Source: Candidatus Daviesbacteria bacterium (GTDB taxonomy: Bacteria; Patescibacteriota; Microgenomatia; Daviesbacterales; UBA10151). Taken from it: 49,228 bases of DNA. The position numbers and the translations under genes were made by a program. The notes under the pieces were generated by a model that ran no database searches, had not been told where the DNA came from, and saw only the letters and a list, made by a program, of their open reading frames with translations. Below, piece by piece: positions 20,179-27,680 of the stretch (within the stretch, counting starts at the first letter, position 1; every line of letters starts with the position of its first letter). Location of the stretch: contig JAUYKM010000011.1 in NCBI GenBank assembly GCA_030699125.1, positions 100,937 to 150,164 on the forward strand, given 5' to 3'.

Positions 20179-20399
20179 GCTTCATCCTCTTCAGGTCGAT
20201 CCCAGTCAGCCGCGAGAGCCCTTTCTGATAGCAGTAATGTATTTACTACGGATGTACTTTTTACAGGTGCTGAAATAATTCTTATTTCACCCTTTTTTAC
20301 CTGTAATTCAACCTCTTTCCCAAGACCACTTTCATTTAAGATGGGTTTTGGTATACGTATTCCACGGGAATTGCCTATTTCAATAATTGTAGTTATCAT
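20160..20399 (-). CDS. mazE: MazE/AbrB-type antitoxin
   Basis: 79 residues. N-terminal swapped-hairpin AbrB fold (IIEIGNSRGIRIPKPILNESGL, EVELQVKKGEIRI) and an acidic C-terminal tail (DWDRPEEDEAW) that would occupy the toxin groove. It binds its own promoter in the known systems. Start codon is 40 bp from the end of tRNA-Tyr. Confidence 0.88.
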   Translation of the reverse strand: MITTIIEIGNSRGIRIPKPILNESGLGKEVELQVKKGEIRIISAPVKSTSVVNTLLLSERALAADWDRPEEDEAWASLQ

Positions 20400-20438
20400 A
20401 GTAATTACATTGTACTCACGTATAAAAAGAATGTCAAG

Positions 20439-20511
20439 TCCATGGGGTAGGAGTCGAACCTACTTGGCACAGATTTACAGTCTGTTGCATAAACCGTTCT
20501 GCCACCCATGG
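20439..20511 (-). tRNA. tRNA-Tyr (GTA), archaeal-like class I
   Basis: 73 nt. All arms fold: acceptor CCATGGG/CCCATGG, anticodon stem ACAGA/TCTGT with loop CTGTAAA (anticodon GTA), T arm GTAGG/CCTAC, discriminator A. Two features are unlike ordinary bacterial tRNA-Tyr: a C1-G72 first pair and a five-base variable loop (GCCAA) instead of a long arm. Both are typical of archaeal tRNA-Tyr and fit the archaeal-type TyrRS at 2101-3276. CCA is not encoded. Confidence 0.95.
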
Positions 20512-20519
20512 TAAAGTTA

Positions 20520-20990
20520 TTATAAGGTATTTTTTCCTCTATATCCAAAAGTATTTGTCTGAGAATGACAATTTGGACACAAGAATCTTAGATTTTCTAT
20601 TCGATTATCTTCACTATTACCGTCAATATGATCAATTTCTAAGTTAAGCTTAATATCTTTCCATTTATTAATACCGCAAATTAAGCATTCATATTCAACC
20701 CCTGACTCCAGCAATGCCCTTCTTAAATGGAATGATTTTTGTCTTTGACCAATGATAAAGATCTGTGCAGGCAGTTTCTTCTTATTTGAAGGAATTCCCA
20801 GCATATGTCTGTATCCTAAGAAATGACTACTATCAATACCAAACTTTTGAATCATTTTTTTAATGTGCCGATGTTGGTTGCCGCTTACTGGTTTACCTAG
20901 AATTATTCTTGCTACTCCTTGGACTGAGATGGACTTTGAGACAGCATCTTCCAATTTTTCCTTTGTATATTTATAAGCTGAACCCTGCAT
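20520..20990 (-). CDS. HNH endonuclease
   Basis: 156 residues. The C-terminal HNH/zinc module is complete: Cys pair CLICG (about 117), core LEIDHIDGNSEDNRIENLRFLC, and second pair CPNCHSQT. The N-terminal ~90 residues are basic and may bind DNA. It resembles homing-type or phage HNH enzymes. It sits between intact tRNA-Tyr and a tRNA 5' fragment, as expected of a mobile endonuclease that entered a tRNA cluster (inference). Its promoter starts in the tRNA-fragment region. Confidence 0.88.
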   Translation of the reverse strand: MQGSAYKYTKEKLEDAVSKSISVQGVARIILGKPVSGNQHRHIKKMIQKFGIDSSHFLGYRHMLGIPSNKKKLPAQIFIIGQRQKSFHLRRALLESGVEYECLICGINKWKDIKLNLEIDHIDGNSEDNRIENLRFLCPNCHSQTNTFGYRGKNTL

Positions 20991-20996
20991 ACTTTT

Positions 20997-21025
20997 ATAG
21001 TATGGTATACAGTGTAAATTGTCAA
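20997..21025 (-). promoter_or_regulatory. Promoter of the HNH gene
   Basis: On the minus strand TTGACA (21025-21020), 17-bp spacer, TACTAT (21002-20997), ATG 6 nt later at 20990. Near-consensus and leaderless. Confidence 0.7.
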
Positions 21026-21029
21026 CGAG

Positions 21030-21066
21030 CTATGTCAACTGTAATTGGCCACTCCGCCACCTCGGG
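21030..21066 (-). pseudogene. 5' fragment of a class II-like tRNA
   Basis: The minus strand reads CCCGAGGTGGCGGAGTGGCC, then AATTACAGTTGACA. This is a good tRNA acceptor 5' strand plus D arm. No matching anticodon stem, T arm or CCTCGGG 3' strand follows: the sequence runs into the HNH promoter. Interpreted as a tRNA truncated by arrival of the HNH gene. Confidence 0.5.
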
Positions 21067-21120
21067 ATATGCCCATATTATATCCTAACACTCAGATGTG
21101 ATCCAGTGCTCAATCTCTGG

Positions 21121-21126
21121 TATAAT
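21121..21126 (+). promoter_or_regulatory. Extended -10 box of the PBP gene
   Basis: TGGTATAAT (21118-21126) is a perfect TGn-TATAAT. The -35 region is weak, as usual with extended -10 promoters. The ATG at 21136 is 9 nt further and has no Shine-Dalgarno sequence. Confidence 0.7.
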
Positions 21127-21135
21127 CTAAAAGTT

Positions 21136-23694
21136 ATGTCTAATGGTTCATTTAAGGCCAGAAAAGAATCCTCCCAAATTTGGAAATCTAAATTATTTTC
21201 CAAATTTTCCTCCTTGGCTATATTTTTAATACTGGGGTCAATCTTTTTATTCTTTGCCTCTATTATTTTTTTTGCTACCCAGGTTCCTTCTCCTGATAAT
21301 TTAACTAATAGAAATATTGCACAAGCCACCAAAATTTTGGACCGGGAGGGAGAACTTTTATATGATATTTATGAAGAACAAAATAGAACTCCCATCAAAC
21401 TTGATGAAATCCCTCAGTATGTTAAAGAAGCCACAATTGCCATAGAAGATAAGGATTTTTATACACATCGGGGATTTTCCATTGTAGGCATTGGACGAGC
21501 CGTGGTGGATCTGGCCATGAACAGACAAGTTTCCGGTGGAGGTTCCACTCTCACTCAGCAGCTGGTGAAAAATGCTCTTCTTTCCGGCGAGAGAACTCTA
21601 ACCAGAAAAATGAAGGAATTTATTCTGGCTGTACAGGTAGAAAGGGCTTATTCTAAGGACCAGATTCTGGAAATGTATCTTAATGAAATTCCCTATGGAG
21701 GAACTGCTTATGGAATTGAAGCTGCAGCCAATCTATATTTTGGTAAACATGCCTCAGAGCTGAATTTAGCTGAGGCAGCCCTACTTGCTGGACTTCCCCA
21801 GAGGCCCTCGGTTTACTCCCCTTATGGGTCAAGGCCGGAATTATCCCGGGAGAGGCAAAAAGCCGTGTTAAGAAGAATGGTGGAAGACGGCTATATTTCT
21901 CAAGATGAAGCAAATCGGGCAGGTGATCAGTCCCTAACCTACAGGACCTCCCAAAACGAATTAGGATTTAAGGCTCCCCACTTTGTTTTATATGTGAAGG
22001 AAAAGCTGATTGAGCAGTTTGGAGATAAACTGGTGGAACAAGGTGGATTAAAAGTTACTACCACCCTGGATTATCAGATGCAAGAAGAAGTGCAAAAAAT
22101 AGTTAAAGAACAAATAGAAAAACTGGCAGGAGCTCAGGTGGGTAATGGTGCGGCCGTTGTTTTGGATCCTAAATCCGGTCAAATATTGGCCATGGCGGGA
22201 TCAAAAGATTATTTTGGTACCTCATCTCCGGAAGGCTGTATTGAGGGGGATAGCTGTGTTTTTGAACCCAATGTTAATGCCACCCTTTCCTTAAGACAGC
22301 CTGGTTCAGCCACCAAACCAATCAACTATGCCAAGGCTTTGGAAAAAGGCTATACAGCCAATTATTTATATATGGATGTTAAAACAGAATTTCCCGGTGG
22401 CGACCGGCCCTCGTATATACCTGTTAATTATGATGGTCAATACCATGGCCCGGTGCAGATGAGATATACCCTGGGCAATTCATATAATATTCCGGCGGTG
22501 AAAAATTTAGCTCTGGTGGGGGTCAAAGACGTGATGGAGTTAGGATACAGGATGGGGCTTTTGAATTGGGAGCCTACTGAGGAAAATGTTAACTCAGTAG
22601 GACTCAGCCTGACCTTGGGTGGAAGAGAAGTAAGGCTTCTTGATTTAACCTCTGCTTTCGCCACCTTGGCTAATAAAGGCTCCCAGAAGGATCCCATCTC
22701 CATATTGTCTGTTGAGGATAATAAGGGTAAGAAATTGTTTGAGTATCACGAAAATGAAGGCAGAAAGGTGCTAGATCCCGCAATTGCCTTTATCATCTCA
22801 GATATCTTATCAGACAACGGTGCCAGAACTGCGGCTTTTGGAGCCAACTCTGTTTTAAATATTTCTGGAAAGAGTGTGGCTGTAAAAACCGGTACCACCG
22901 ATGAAAAAAGAGACAACTGGGCAGTGGGCTATACACCTTCATTTGTGGTAGGTGTTTGGGTAGGCAATAATGATAACTCCCAGATGAGTCCCACTGTTTC
23001 CTCAGGTGTAACTGGTGCTTCCCCTATCTGGAATAAGATCATGAGCTTTGTCCTAAAAGATAAAACCAATGAGTCTTTCGAAAGGCCCTCAAATGTGGTT
23101 CAAGAGGAGGTAGATGGTTTAATGAGTGGTAAACCTCATGGAGGTTCTCCCACCAGACGTGAATATTTTATATCCGGTACTCAACCTCAGGGTGAATCAC
23201 CTGCTTACCAGCGGCAAAAGGTCTGCCGGCAAAATCCTCACAGGTTAGCTTTTGATCACGAAGAAGCTGATGAAAAAGATGTGATAGTCTTGCAGGAAGA
23301 TGATCCAACTGGCGCCAACAAATGGCAGGCCGGGATTGATAGCTGGGTGTTGACCTCGCCTGATGCCAGGTTTGTCGGTGCCACCAGGGGGTGCGCCGGG
23401 ATTCCGGGATTTTCCGGCGGCAGCGGGGCCCCGATTCAGATTGTTAATGTCAACAATGGAGCCAATGTACCCAGGGTTTTTGATGTATTGGCTGCGGTTA
23501 ATTCCCCAGCCGGGATTAAAAAGGTTACCTGGTTAATAGATGGAGGTGTATCTTCCACACAAACCTCAGAACCTTTTGCTTTGCATGTAGAGTTTCCTCC
23601 TGGAGATAAGGGCTCACATACTATCACTGTAACTTTGGAAGACAATAACGGAGCTCAACATTCTACTTCAATAGGTGTAACAGTAGCCCTTTAG
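21136..23694 (+). CDS. Class A penicillin-binding protein (PBP1A type)
   Basis: 852 residues; polymerises and cross-links peptidoglycan outside the membrane. Membrane anchor about 25-48. GT51 domain: catalytic Glu in AIEDKDFYTHRGFS (about 103), then GGGSTLTQQLVKN. Transpeptidase: SATK (about 390), a GNS tripeptide in LGNSYNIPAVK, KTGT (about 584) followed by WAVGYTPSFVVGVWVG. A C-terminal Ig-like module (about 768-852, VNNGANVPRVFDV ... SHTITVTLEDNNG) is linked by a Gly-rich hinge. ATG at 21136 is chosen because it follows the extended -10 box. The 3' end overlaps convergent pheT by 4 nt. Confidence 0.95.
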   Translation: MSNGSFKARKESSQIWKSKLFSKFSSLAIFLILGSIFLFFASIIFFATQVPSPDNLTNRNIAQATKILDREGELLYDIYEEQNRTPIKLDEIPQYVKEATIAIEDKDFYTHRGFSIVGIGRAVVDLAMNRQVSGGGSTLTQQLVKNALLSGERTLTRKMKEFILAVQVERAYSKDQILEMYLNEIPYGGTAYGIEAAANLYFGKHASELNLAEAALLAGLPQRPSVYSPYGSRPELSRERQKAVLRRMVEDGYISQDEANRAGDQSLTYRTSQNELGFKAPHFVLYVKEKLIEQFGDKLVEQGGLKVTTTLDYQMQEEVQKIVKEQIEKLAGAQVGNGAAVVLDPKSGQILAMAGSKDYFGTSSPEGCIEGDSCVFEPNVNATLSLRQPGSATKPINYAKALEKGYTANYLYMDVKTEFPGGDRPSYIPVNYDGQYHGPVQMRYTLGNSYNIPAVKNLALVGVKDVMELGYRMGLLNWEPTEENVNSVGLSLTLGGREVRLLDLTSAFATLANKGSQKDPISILSVEDNKGKKLFEYHENEGRKVLDPAIAFIISDILSDNGARTAAFGANSVLNISGKSVAVKTGTTDEKRDNWAVGYTPSFVVGVWVGNNDNSQMSPTVSSGVTGASPIWNKIMSFVLKDKTNESFERPSNVVQEEVDGLMSGKPHGGSPTRREYFISGTQPQGESPAYQRQKVCRQNPHRLAFDHEEADEKDVIVLQEDDPTGANKWQAGIDSWVLTSPDARFVGATRGCAGIPGFSGGSGAPIQIVNVNNGANVPRVFDVLAAVNSPAGIKKVTWLIDGGVSSTQTSEPFALHVEFPPGDKGSHTITVTLEDNNGAQHSTSIGVTVAL

Positions 23695-25385
23695 AGGGTA
23701 ATTTCTAATATGGCTATTCTTTTTTCTATACCTAGCTTATTTAACACTCTCAAATGAACTTCTGATAAGCCTCCGATTTGTTTATGATCTTTCTCAATTT
23801 GTATAAATCTTTTAGGATGGAAGAGTGTCTTCCCGATTCCCTCTGGTTCAGACTCTTTTAAAACCAGATCTAATCCCACCCCTTTTGTAAGAGAAATTAA
23901 TTCTTCCAAGGGATTATCTGTGTTATTGGATAAAGCTATGGTCAGTCTGTATTCCTCATTTGGTTCACCGTGAATATTGTCAAAAGCCTTCCCTATCTCA
24001 AAAATCGCCATATCCTTAAATCCCTTTCTGATATTTTTACCAACTACCTCCACTAAATTTGGCCAAAGATTCATCCGTAAGAACTCTGTTTCAGCGGAGA
24101 TGGGATTGGCCACTTTAATGAGAACGCCTTCGTTATCTTTATTGAATCCTAAGGAACTTAAAACATCTGTTGAATAAAAAGAATAAGTTTGCACTTCAGT
24201 TAAGCCCAAATCCACCAGTTTCTCCCTCAAGTGGGAAATTTTTTGGAAAATAGCATCCTCAGATTGCAGGGGTTTGGATTCGCTCACCTCCACAGCTGGA
24301 ATTTTTTCATAACCGTACATTCTGGCCACTTCCTCAATCAGGTCCTCTTCCAACTCAATATCCAATCTCCAATACGGAACTGTGATCTCCCACGCACGCC
24401 GAGTCAGACTCGGCGAGGCTGAACTAAATCCAAGCTTGGTAAGATATGTTTCCACTTCCTCTGGTTTAATTTCCACTCCAATTAAAGAATTAATTTTTTC
24501 CTGAGTGAGCTTGACTTTTTTAACCGGAACTTCTAAATCTCCAATAAAAGTTTGGGCAGTTATTTTCCCTCCTAAATCCTGATACTTTTTAATAGCCGCA
24601 TTTAAAGCTTGAAAAAGCCCTATTTTGGTTAAACCGTGCTGAAATCTTTTGGAAGCTTCAGAGGAAAGATTTAGTCTGGTAGCAGTTTTTCGAATATTTA
24701 CAGGATCAAATATAGCTGCCTCAAGTAATATAGCAGTGGTATTTTCATTTACTTCAGAGTCTTTTCCCCCCATCACTCCGGCTATTCCCAAAGCATGCTC
24801 TGAGTCAGCAATCAGCAAATCAGAATCTTGGAGATTCCTTACTTTTCCATCTAGGGTGGTAATTCTCTCTCCTTTTTTGGCAGTCCTCACCACAATTGCT
24901 TCATCTTTAACTTCTTTTGCATCAAATGCGTGCATTGGCTGACCATACTCCAGCATGATTAAATTGGTGATGTCAGTAATATTATCTACAGATCTTAATC
25001 CCGCATCTGCCAGTTTTTTTACCCATCCTGTTGGGGATTTTTCCGCTTTCAGCCCTACTATTTTGGTAACAGTATAAAATGGAGCCAATTCAGGGTTTTG
25101 CACTTCCACCCTGCCTTTTGGTAGTTGAGACTTATTCCAGACGAAATTAGCCTCCTCAACCTCCTCAAAAACCAAAGCGGAGCCTGTTATAGCAGAAATT
25201 TCTTTGGCCACACCGCGCATGGACAAAAGATCAGCCCGATTATATCCTTTCATATCCAGCTCTATATAGGAATTAGTTACTTCTTTAGTACTGATTGACC
25301 TTAGAGGTAATAAATTAATTAGCTCATCCATTGAGCAATTTAGATCAACTAATTCTTTCAACCAGGCAATAGATACTCTCATCAA
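23691..25385 (-). CDS. pheT: Phenylalanyl-tRNA synthetase beta subunit, compact form
   Basis: 564 residues against about 790 in most bacteria. Present: N-terminal B1-like start, the B3/B4 region (YNRADLLSMRGVAKEISAITG; GYGQPMHAFD-like EYGQPMHAFDA), B5 domain and the catalytic-like core (EDLIEEVARMYGYEKIP, FHPKRFIQI). Missing: the EMAPII-like tRNA-binding domain after residue 40 and the C-terminal FDX-ACB anticodon domain, since the protein ends just after the core. A palindrome at 24397-24415 encodes part of ASPSLTRRAWE (about 323-333). Overlaps pheS by 4 nt. Confidence 0.93.
   Translation of the reverse strand: MMRVSIAWLKELVDLNCSMDELINLLPLRSISTKEVTNSYIELDMKGYNRADLLSMRGVAKEISAITGSALVFEEVEEANFVWNKSQLPKGRVEVQNPELAPFYTVTKIVGLKAEKSPTGWVKKLADAGLRSVDNITDITNLIMLEYGQPMHAFDAKEVKDEAIVVRTAKKGERITTLDGKVRNLQDSDLLIADSEHALGIAGVMGGKDSEVNENTTAILLEAAIFDPVNIRKTATRLNLSSEASKRFQHGLTKIGLFQALNAAIKKYQDLGGKITAQTFIGDLEVPVKKVKLTQEKINSLIGVEIKPEEVETYLTKLGFSSASPSLTRRAWEITVPYWRLDIELEEDLIEEVARMYGYEKIPAVEVSESKPLQSEDAIFQKISHLREKLVDLGLTEVQTYSFYSTDVLSSLGFNKDNEGVLIKVANPISAETEFLRMNLWPNLVEVVGKNIRKGFKDMAIFEIGKAFDNIHGEPNEEYRLTIALSNNTDNPLEELISLTKGVGLDLVLKESEPEGIGKTLFHPKRFIQIEKDHKQIGGLSEVHLRVLNKLGIEKRIAILEITL
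24397..24415. repeat. Perfect palindrome in frame in pheT
   Basis: CGCCGAGTC and GACTCGGCG with one central base. It is GC-rich against an AT-rich gene and falls in a surface segment between beta strands of PheT. Confidence 0.65.
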
Positions 25386-26422
25386 AATCTCTCCAAAAAC
25401 TTTAAATCACCACTGTTAAATAATCTGATATCTTCTATGCCATATTTAATCATGGCCATTCTGGCCGGTCCAAAACCCCAGGCTATTCCGGAATACTCAT
25501 TAGGGTCAACCCCTCCTGCCTTTAGAACATTGGGATGAATCATGCCTGCTCCTGCCAGTTCCAGCCAACCGATTCCGCCGCAAACCTTACAGCCCTTGCC
25601 TTTGCAAAAAATACAAAGCCCATCTACTCCTACACCCGGCTCTACAAAAGGATAATATTTAGGTTTTAGTCTTACCTTTATATCCGATCCAAAAATAGCT
25701 TTTAGAAAATATTCAGAAAGATACTGCAAATTAGCCATACTAACCCCGTGATCAACATAAACAATCTCAAATTGCTCAAAGGTGTGTTCATGTCTGGCAT
25801 CCAGATTTTCATATCTAAAACAGCGGCCAATATTCATCAGCCTTATAGGAAGTTTGGATGATTTCAAAGCCCTAATCTGCGAATTAGAAGTATGTGTTCT
25901 AAGTAAGAGTTTGGTAGTTGGTAGTTGGTAGTTAGTAGTATCAAGATAAAGAGTATCCCAAAGGTCTCTGGCCGGGTGATTTTCAGGGATATTTAACACC
26001 TCAAAGTTGTTGTAATCAGTATCAATTAAGGGCGCGTCAATTTGGACAAACCCTAATTTATTAAAAATCTTGGCAGTTTCTTCCTCAAAAGCAGTTAAAG
26101 GGTGCATATGCCCTGTCCTTTTTTTAATTTCATTACCTTTAATATCAAAAGTTTCATTTTCTAACGATTTATAAATCTCTTCCTTTATTACCTGTCGCCT
26201 GTTGCCTATTGCCTGTTCTAACTCCTGTTTGATCTGATTAAAAAGCGGACCAACTATTTTAAGTTCATCTTTGGAAAGTGTGGAAAATTGTCTGGAAAGC
26301 TGATCAACTTCCCCATTTTTCCCAAAAAGCCCAATAAAAATCTCATCCAACTGTTCTAGAGTTGATGCTTTCTGGATTTTATGTAAATATTCTTTTTTAA
26401 TTTGGGAAATTTTTTCTTCCAT
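25382..26422 (-). CDS. pheS: Phenylalanyl-tRNA synthetase alpha subunit
   Basis: 346 residues, class II catalytic subunit. N-terminal coiled coil (1-85), motif 2 LLLRTHTSNSQIRAL and MNIGRCFRYENLDARHEHTFEQFE, the CIFCKGKGCKVC zinc-like knuckle seen in many bacterial PheS, and motif 3 GIAWGFGPARMAMIKYGI. The segment TTNYQLPTTK (about 161-170) comes from a GGTAGTT tandem repeat (25911-25940) and AIGNRRQ (about 71-77) from a GCCTGTT-type repeat (26191-26219). Both look like in-frame additions. Confidence 0.95.
   Translation of the reverse strand: MEEKISQIKKEYLHKIQKASTLEQLDEIFIGLFGKNGEVDQLSRQFSTLSKDELKIVGPLFNQIKQELEQAIGNRRQVIKEEIYKSLENETFDIKGNEIKKRTGHMHPLTAFEEETAKIFNKLGFVQIDAPLIDTDYNNFEVLNIPENHPARDLWDTLYLDTTNYQLPTTKLLLRTHTSNSQIRALKSSKLPIRLMNIGRCFRYENLDARHEHTFEQFEIVYVDHGVSMANLQYLSEYFLKAIFGSDIKVRLKPKYYPFVEPGVGVDGLCIFCKGKGCKVCGGIGWLELAGAGMIHPNVLKAGGVDPNEYSGIAWGFGPARMAMIKYGIEDIRLFNSGDLKFLERF
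25911..25940. repeat. Heptad tandem repeat in frame in pheS
   Basis: About four diverging copies of GGTAGTT, read on the minus strand as AACTACC and translated NYQLPTT. A second short tandem (GCCTGTT / GCCTATT) lies at 26191-26219 in the same gene. Confidence 0.7.
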
Positions 26423-26440
26423 GCTAGATTGATTCTAGCA

Positions 26441-26785
26441 TTACTTAATCTCTGCCACAATCCTTTTAAAATCCTCCGGGTGGTTAACTGCCAAATCAGA
26501 AAGGATTTTTCTATCAAGTCTTATGTCTTTAGTTTTAAGTAGATTTATAAACCTGGAATATTTTAGTCCCTCTTGCTCAACTGCTATCCCCAGTTGAGTA
26601 ATCCAAAGTCTTCTCATATCACGCTTTCTTAGCTTCCTGCCGGCAAAAGCATATTGTCCGGCATGTAAAAGAGAAGATTTAGCTTCCCTGATATTTTTGG
26701 ATCTGCCGCCACGGTGACCCTTGGTCAGTTCTAAAACCTTTTTATGTCTTCTATGGGAAGTAACACCTCTTTTAACCCTTGCCAT
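26441..26785 (-). CDS. rplT: 50S ribosomal protein L20
   Basis: 114 residues, standard length. Starts MARVKRGVTSHRRHKKVLEL, then HAGQYAFAGRKLRKRDMRRLWI and SRFINLLKT, all typical of L20, an early-assembly 23S rRNA-binding protein. 18 nt before pheS in the translation cluster. Confidence 0.97.
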   Translation of the reverse strand: MARVKRGVTSHRRHKKVLELTKGHRGGRSKNIREAKSSLLHAGQYAFAGRKLRKRDMRRLWITQLGIAVEQEGLKYSRFINLLKTKDIRLDRKILSDLAVNHPEDFKRIVAEIK

Positions 26786-26812
26786 AATACCCGCCTTTTT
26801 TAAAAAAGTTAA

Positions 26813-26980
26813 CTATTTTCCCAAAATATCCGGCCCGGTTAATCCCGGAATAATTTCTGGGGATAGAATTGCCTTTTCTGGAGCTCCCTGTTTGTTTAAA
26901 ATTTCTAGTTTCTCTGCCCATTTTAGAGGCCTATCACCTTTCTTAATTTTCTTGCTTCGCCACCAAAATAGATTGAGGTT
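26813..26980 (-). other. Protein-like open frame without a standard start, between rpmI and rplT
   Basis: In the -1 frame relative to rpmI, 55 codons are open and end TAG at 26815-26813. The last ~38 read like real protein (KWAEKLEILNKQGAPEKAIL, then PEIIPGLTGPDILGK). There is no ATG, GTG or TTG. It could be a relic, a frameshifted extension of L35 or chance. Confidence 0.3.
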
Positions 26981-27117
26981 TTAGCTTGTCTTCCCAGAGC
27001 ACTTTTACTTTTTTTCCTCTTCAGGTGTCCGGCACCTAACTGATGCCTTCTTAAAAGTTTGCCCTTAGATGTTATTTTGATCCTTTTCAGTATTGACTTC
27101 CTTGTTTTCTGTTTCAT
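26923..27117 (-). CDS. rpmI: 50S ribosomal protein L35
   Basis: 64 residues: MKQKTRKSILKRIKITSKGKL, then RRHQLGAGHLKRKKSK, the family's basic Gly/Lys-rich pattern at normal length. The first 53 nt overlap the 3' end of infC in another frame, a larger overlap than usual in this cluster. Confidence 0.95.
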   Translation of the reverse strand: MKQKTRKSILKRIKITSKGKLLRRHQLGAGHLKRKKSKSALGRQAKTSIYFGGEARKLRKVIGL

Positions 27118-27637
27118 CTTTTTTTACTCCTTTTGTTTTTGTTAAAACAACAGATAATTTCCTTCCTTCAAATTTTGGTTCCCGATCAGCGCTTACCCTT
27201 TCTCCTAATATGGCCAATGCCTCATTTAAAACCTTATAACCCAATTCCCTATGTCCTAATTCTCTCCCCTTAAACTTAACAGTCAGTTTTACCTTATGTC
27301 CTGCCTCAAAAAATTTATTGGCCTGATTTAGCCTAACTCCTAAATCATGCTCGGCAATCCTGGGGGAAAGCCAGAGCTCTTTCATACCCCCCTCAGTTGC
27401 TCCTTTCTTGGCAGCCCGATCCCTTTTATTTTCCTCATACCTAAATTTTTGAAAGTCAACTATTTTGGCAACAGGAGGATTGGCATTGGCAGCAATTTCT
27501 ACCACATCCAAACCCTCATTCTTAGCTTTCAAGAGCGCCTCATCTCTTGTTAAAATACCGATCTGTTTGCCCTGGGCATCCAGCACTCTTAAAGTGGGCG
27601 CTGAAATTCTTTCGTTTAGGCGGTAGAACCTAACCAG
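27065..27637 (-). CDS. infC: Translation initiation factor IF-3, probable CUG start
   Basis: About 190 residues. IF-3N: YRLNERISAPTLRVLDAQGK, GILTRDEAL, PPVAKIVDFQKFRYEENK. IF-3C: LSPRIAEHDLGVRLNQANKF, KVKLTVKFKGRELGH, LSVVLTK. Conserved residues begin 17 codons upstream of the first GTG, so translation must start earlier. In that frame AAGGAG (27651-27646) lies 8 nt before CTG at 27637, with stops further up. infC is known for non-AUG starts used in IF-3 autoregulation, so CUG is inferred. A 20-residue charged tail overlaps rpmI. Cluster order thrS-infC-rpmI-rplT-pheS-pheT matches that of E. coli. Confidence 0.9.
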   Translation of the reverse strand: MVRFYRLNERISAPTLRVLDAQGKQIGILTRDEALLKAKNEGLDVVEIAANANPPVAKIVDFQKFRYEENKRDRAAKKGATEGGMKELWLSPRIAEHDLGVRLNQANKFFEAGHKVKLTVKFKGRELGHRELGYKVLNEALAILGERVSADREPKFEGRKLSVVLTKTKGVKKDETENKEVNTEKDQNNI

Positions 27638-27680
27638 AAAAAGAACTCCTTATCATTGTTATTTTGGATTCTATCATAAA

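Noticed and set aside
20520-21066. Group I intron with HNH gene inside a tRNA
   Set aside because: A 5' tRNA exon is present but no matching 3' exon (needs CCTCGGG) or intron core is visible; the downstream tRNA-Tyr is complete.
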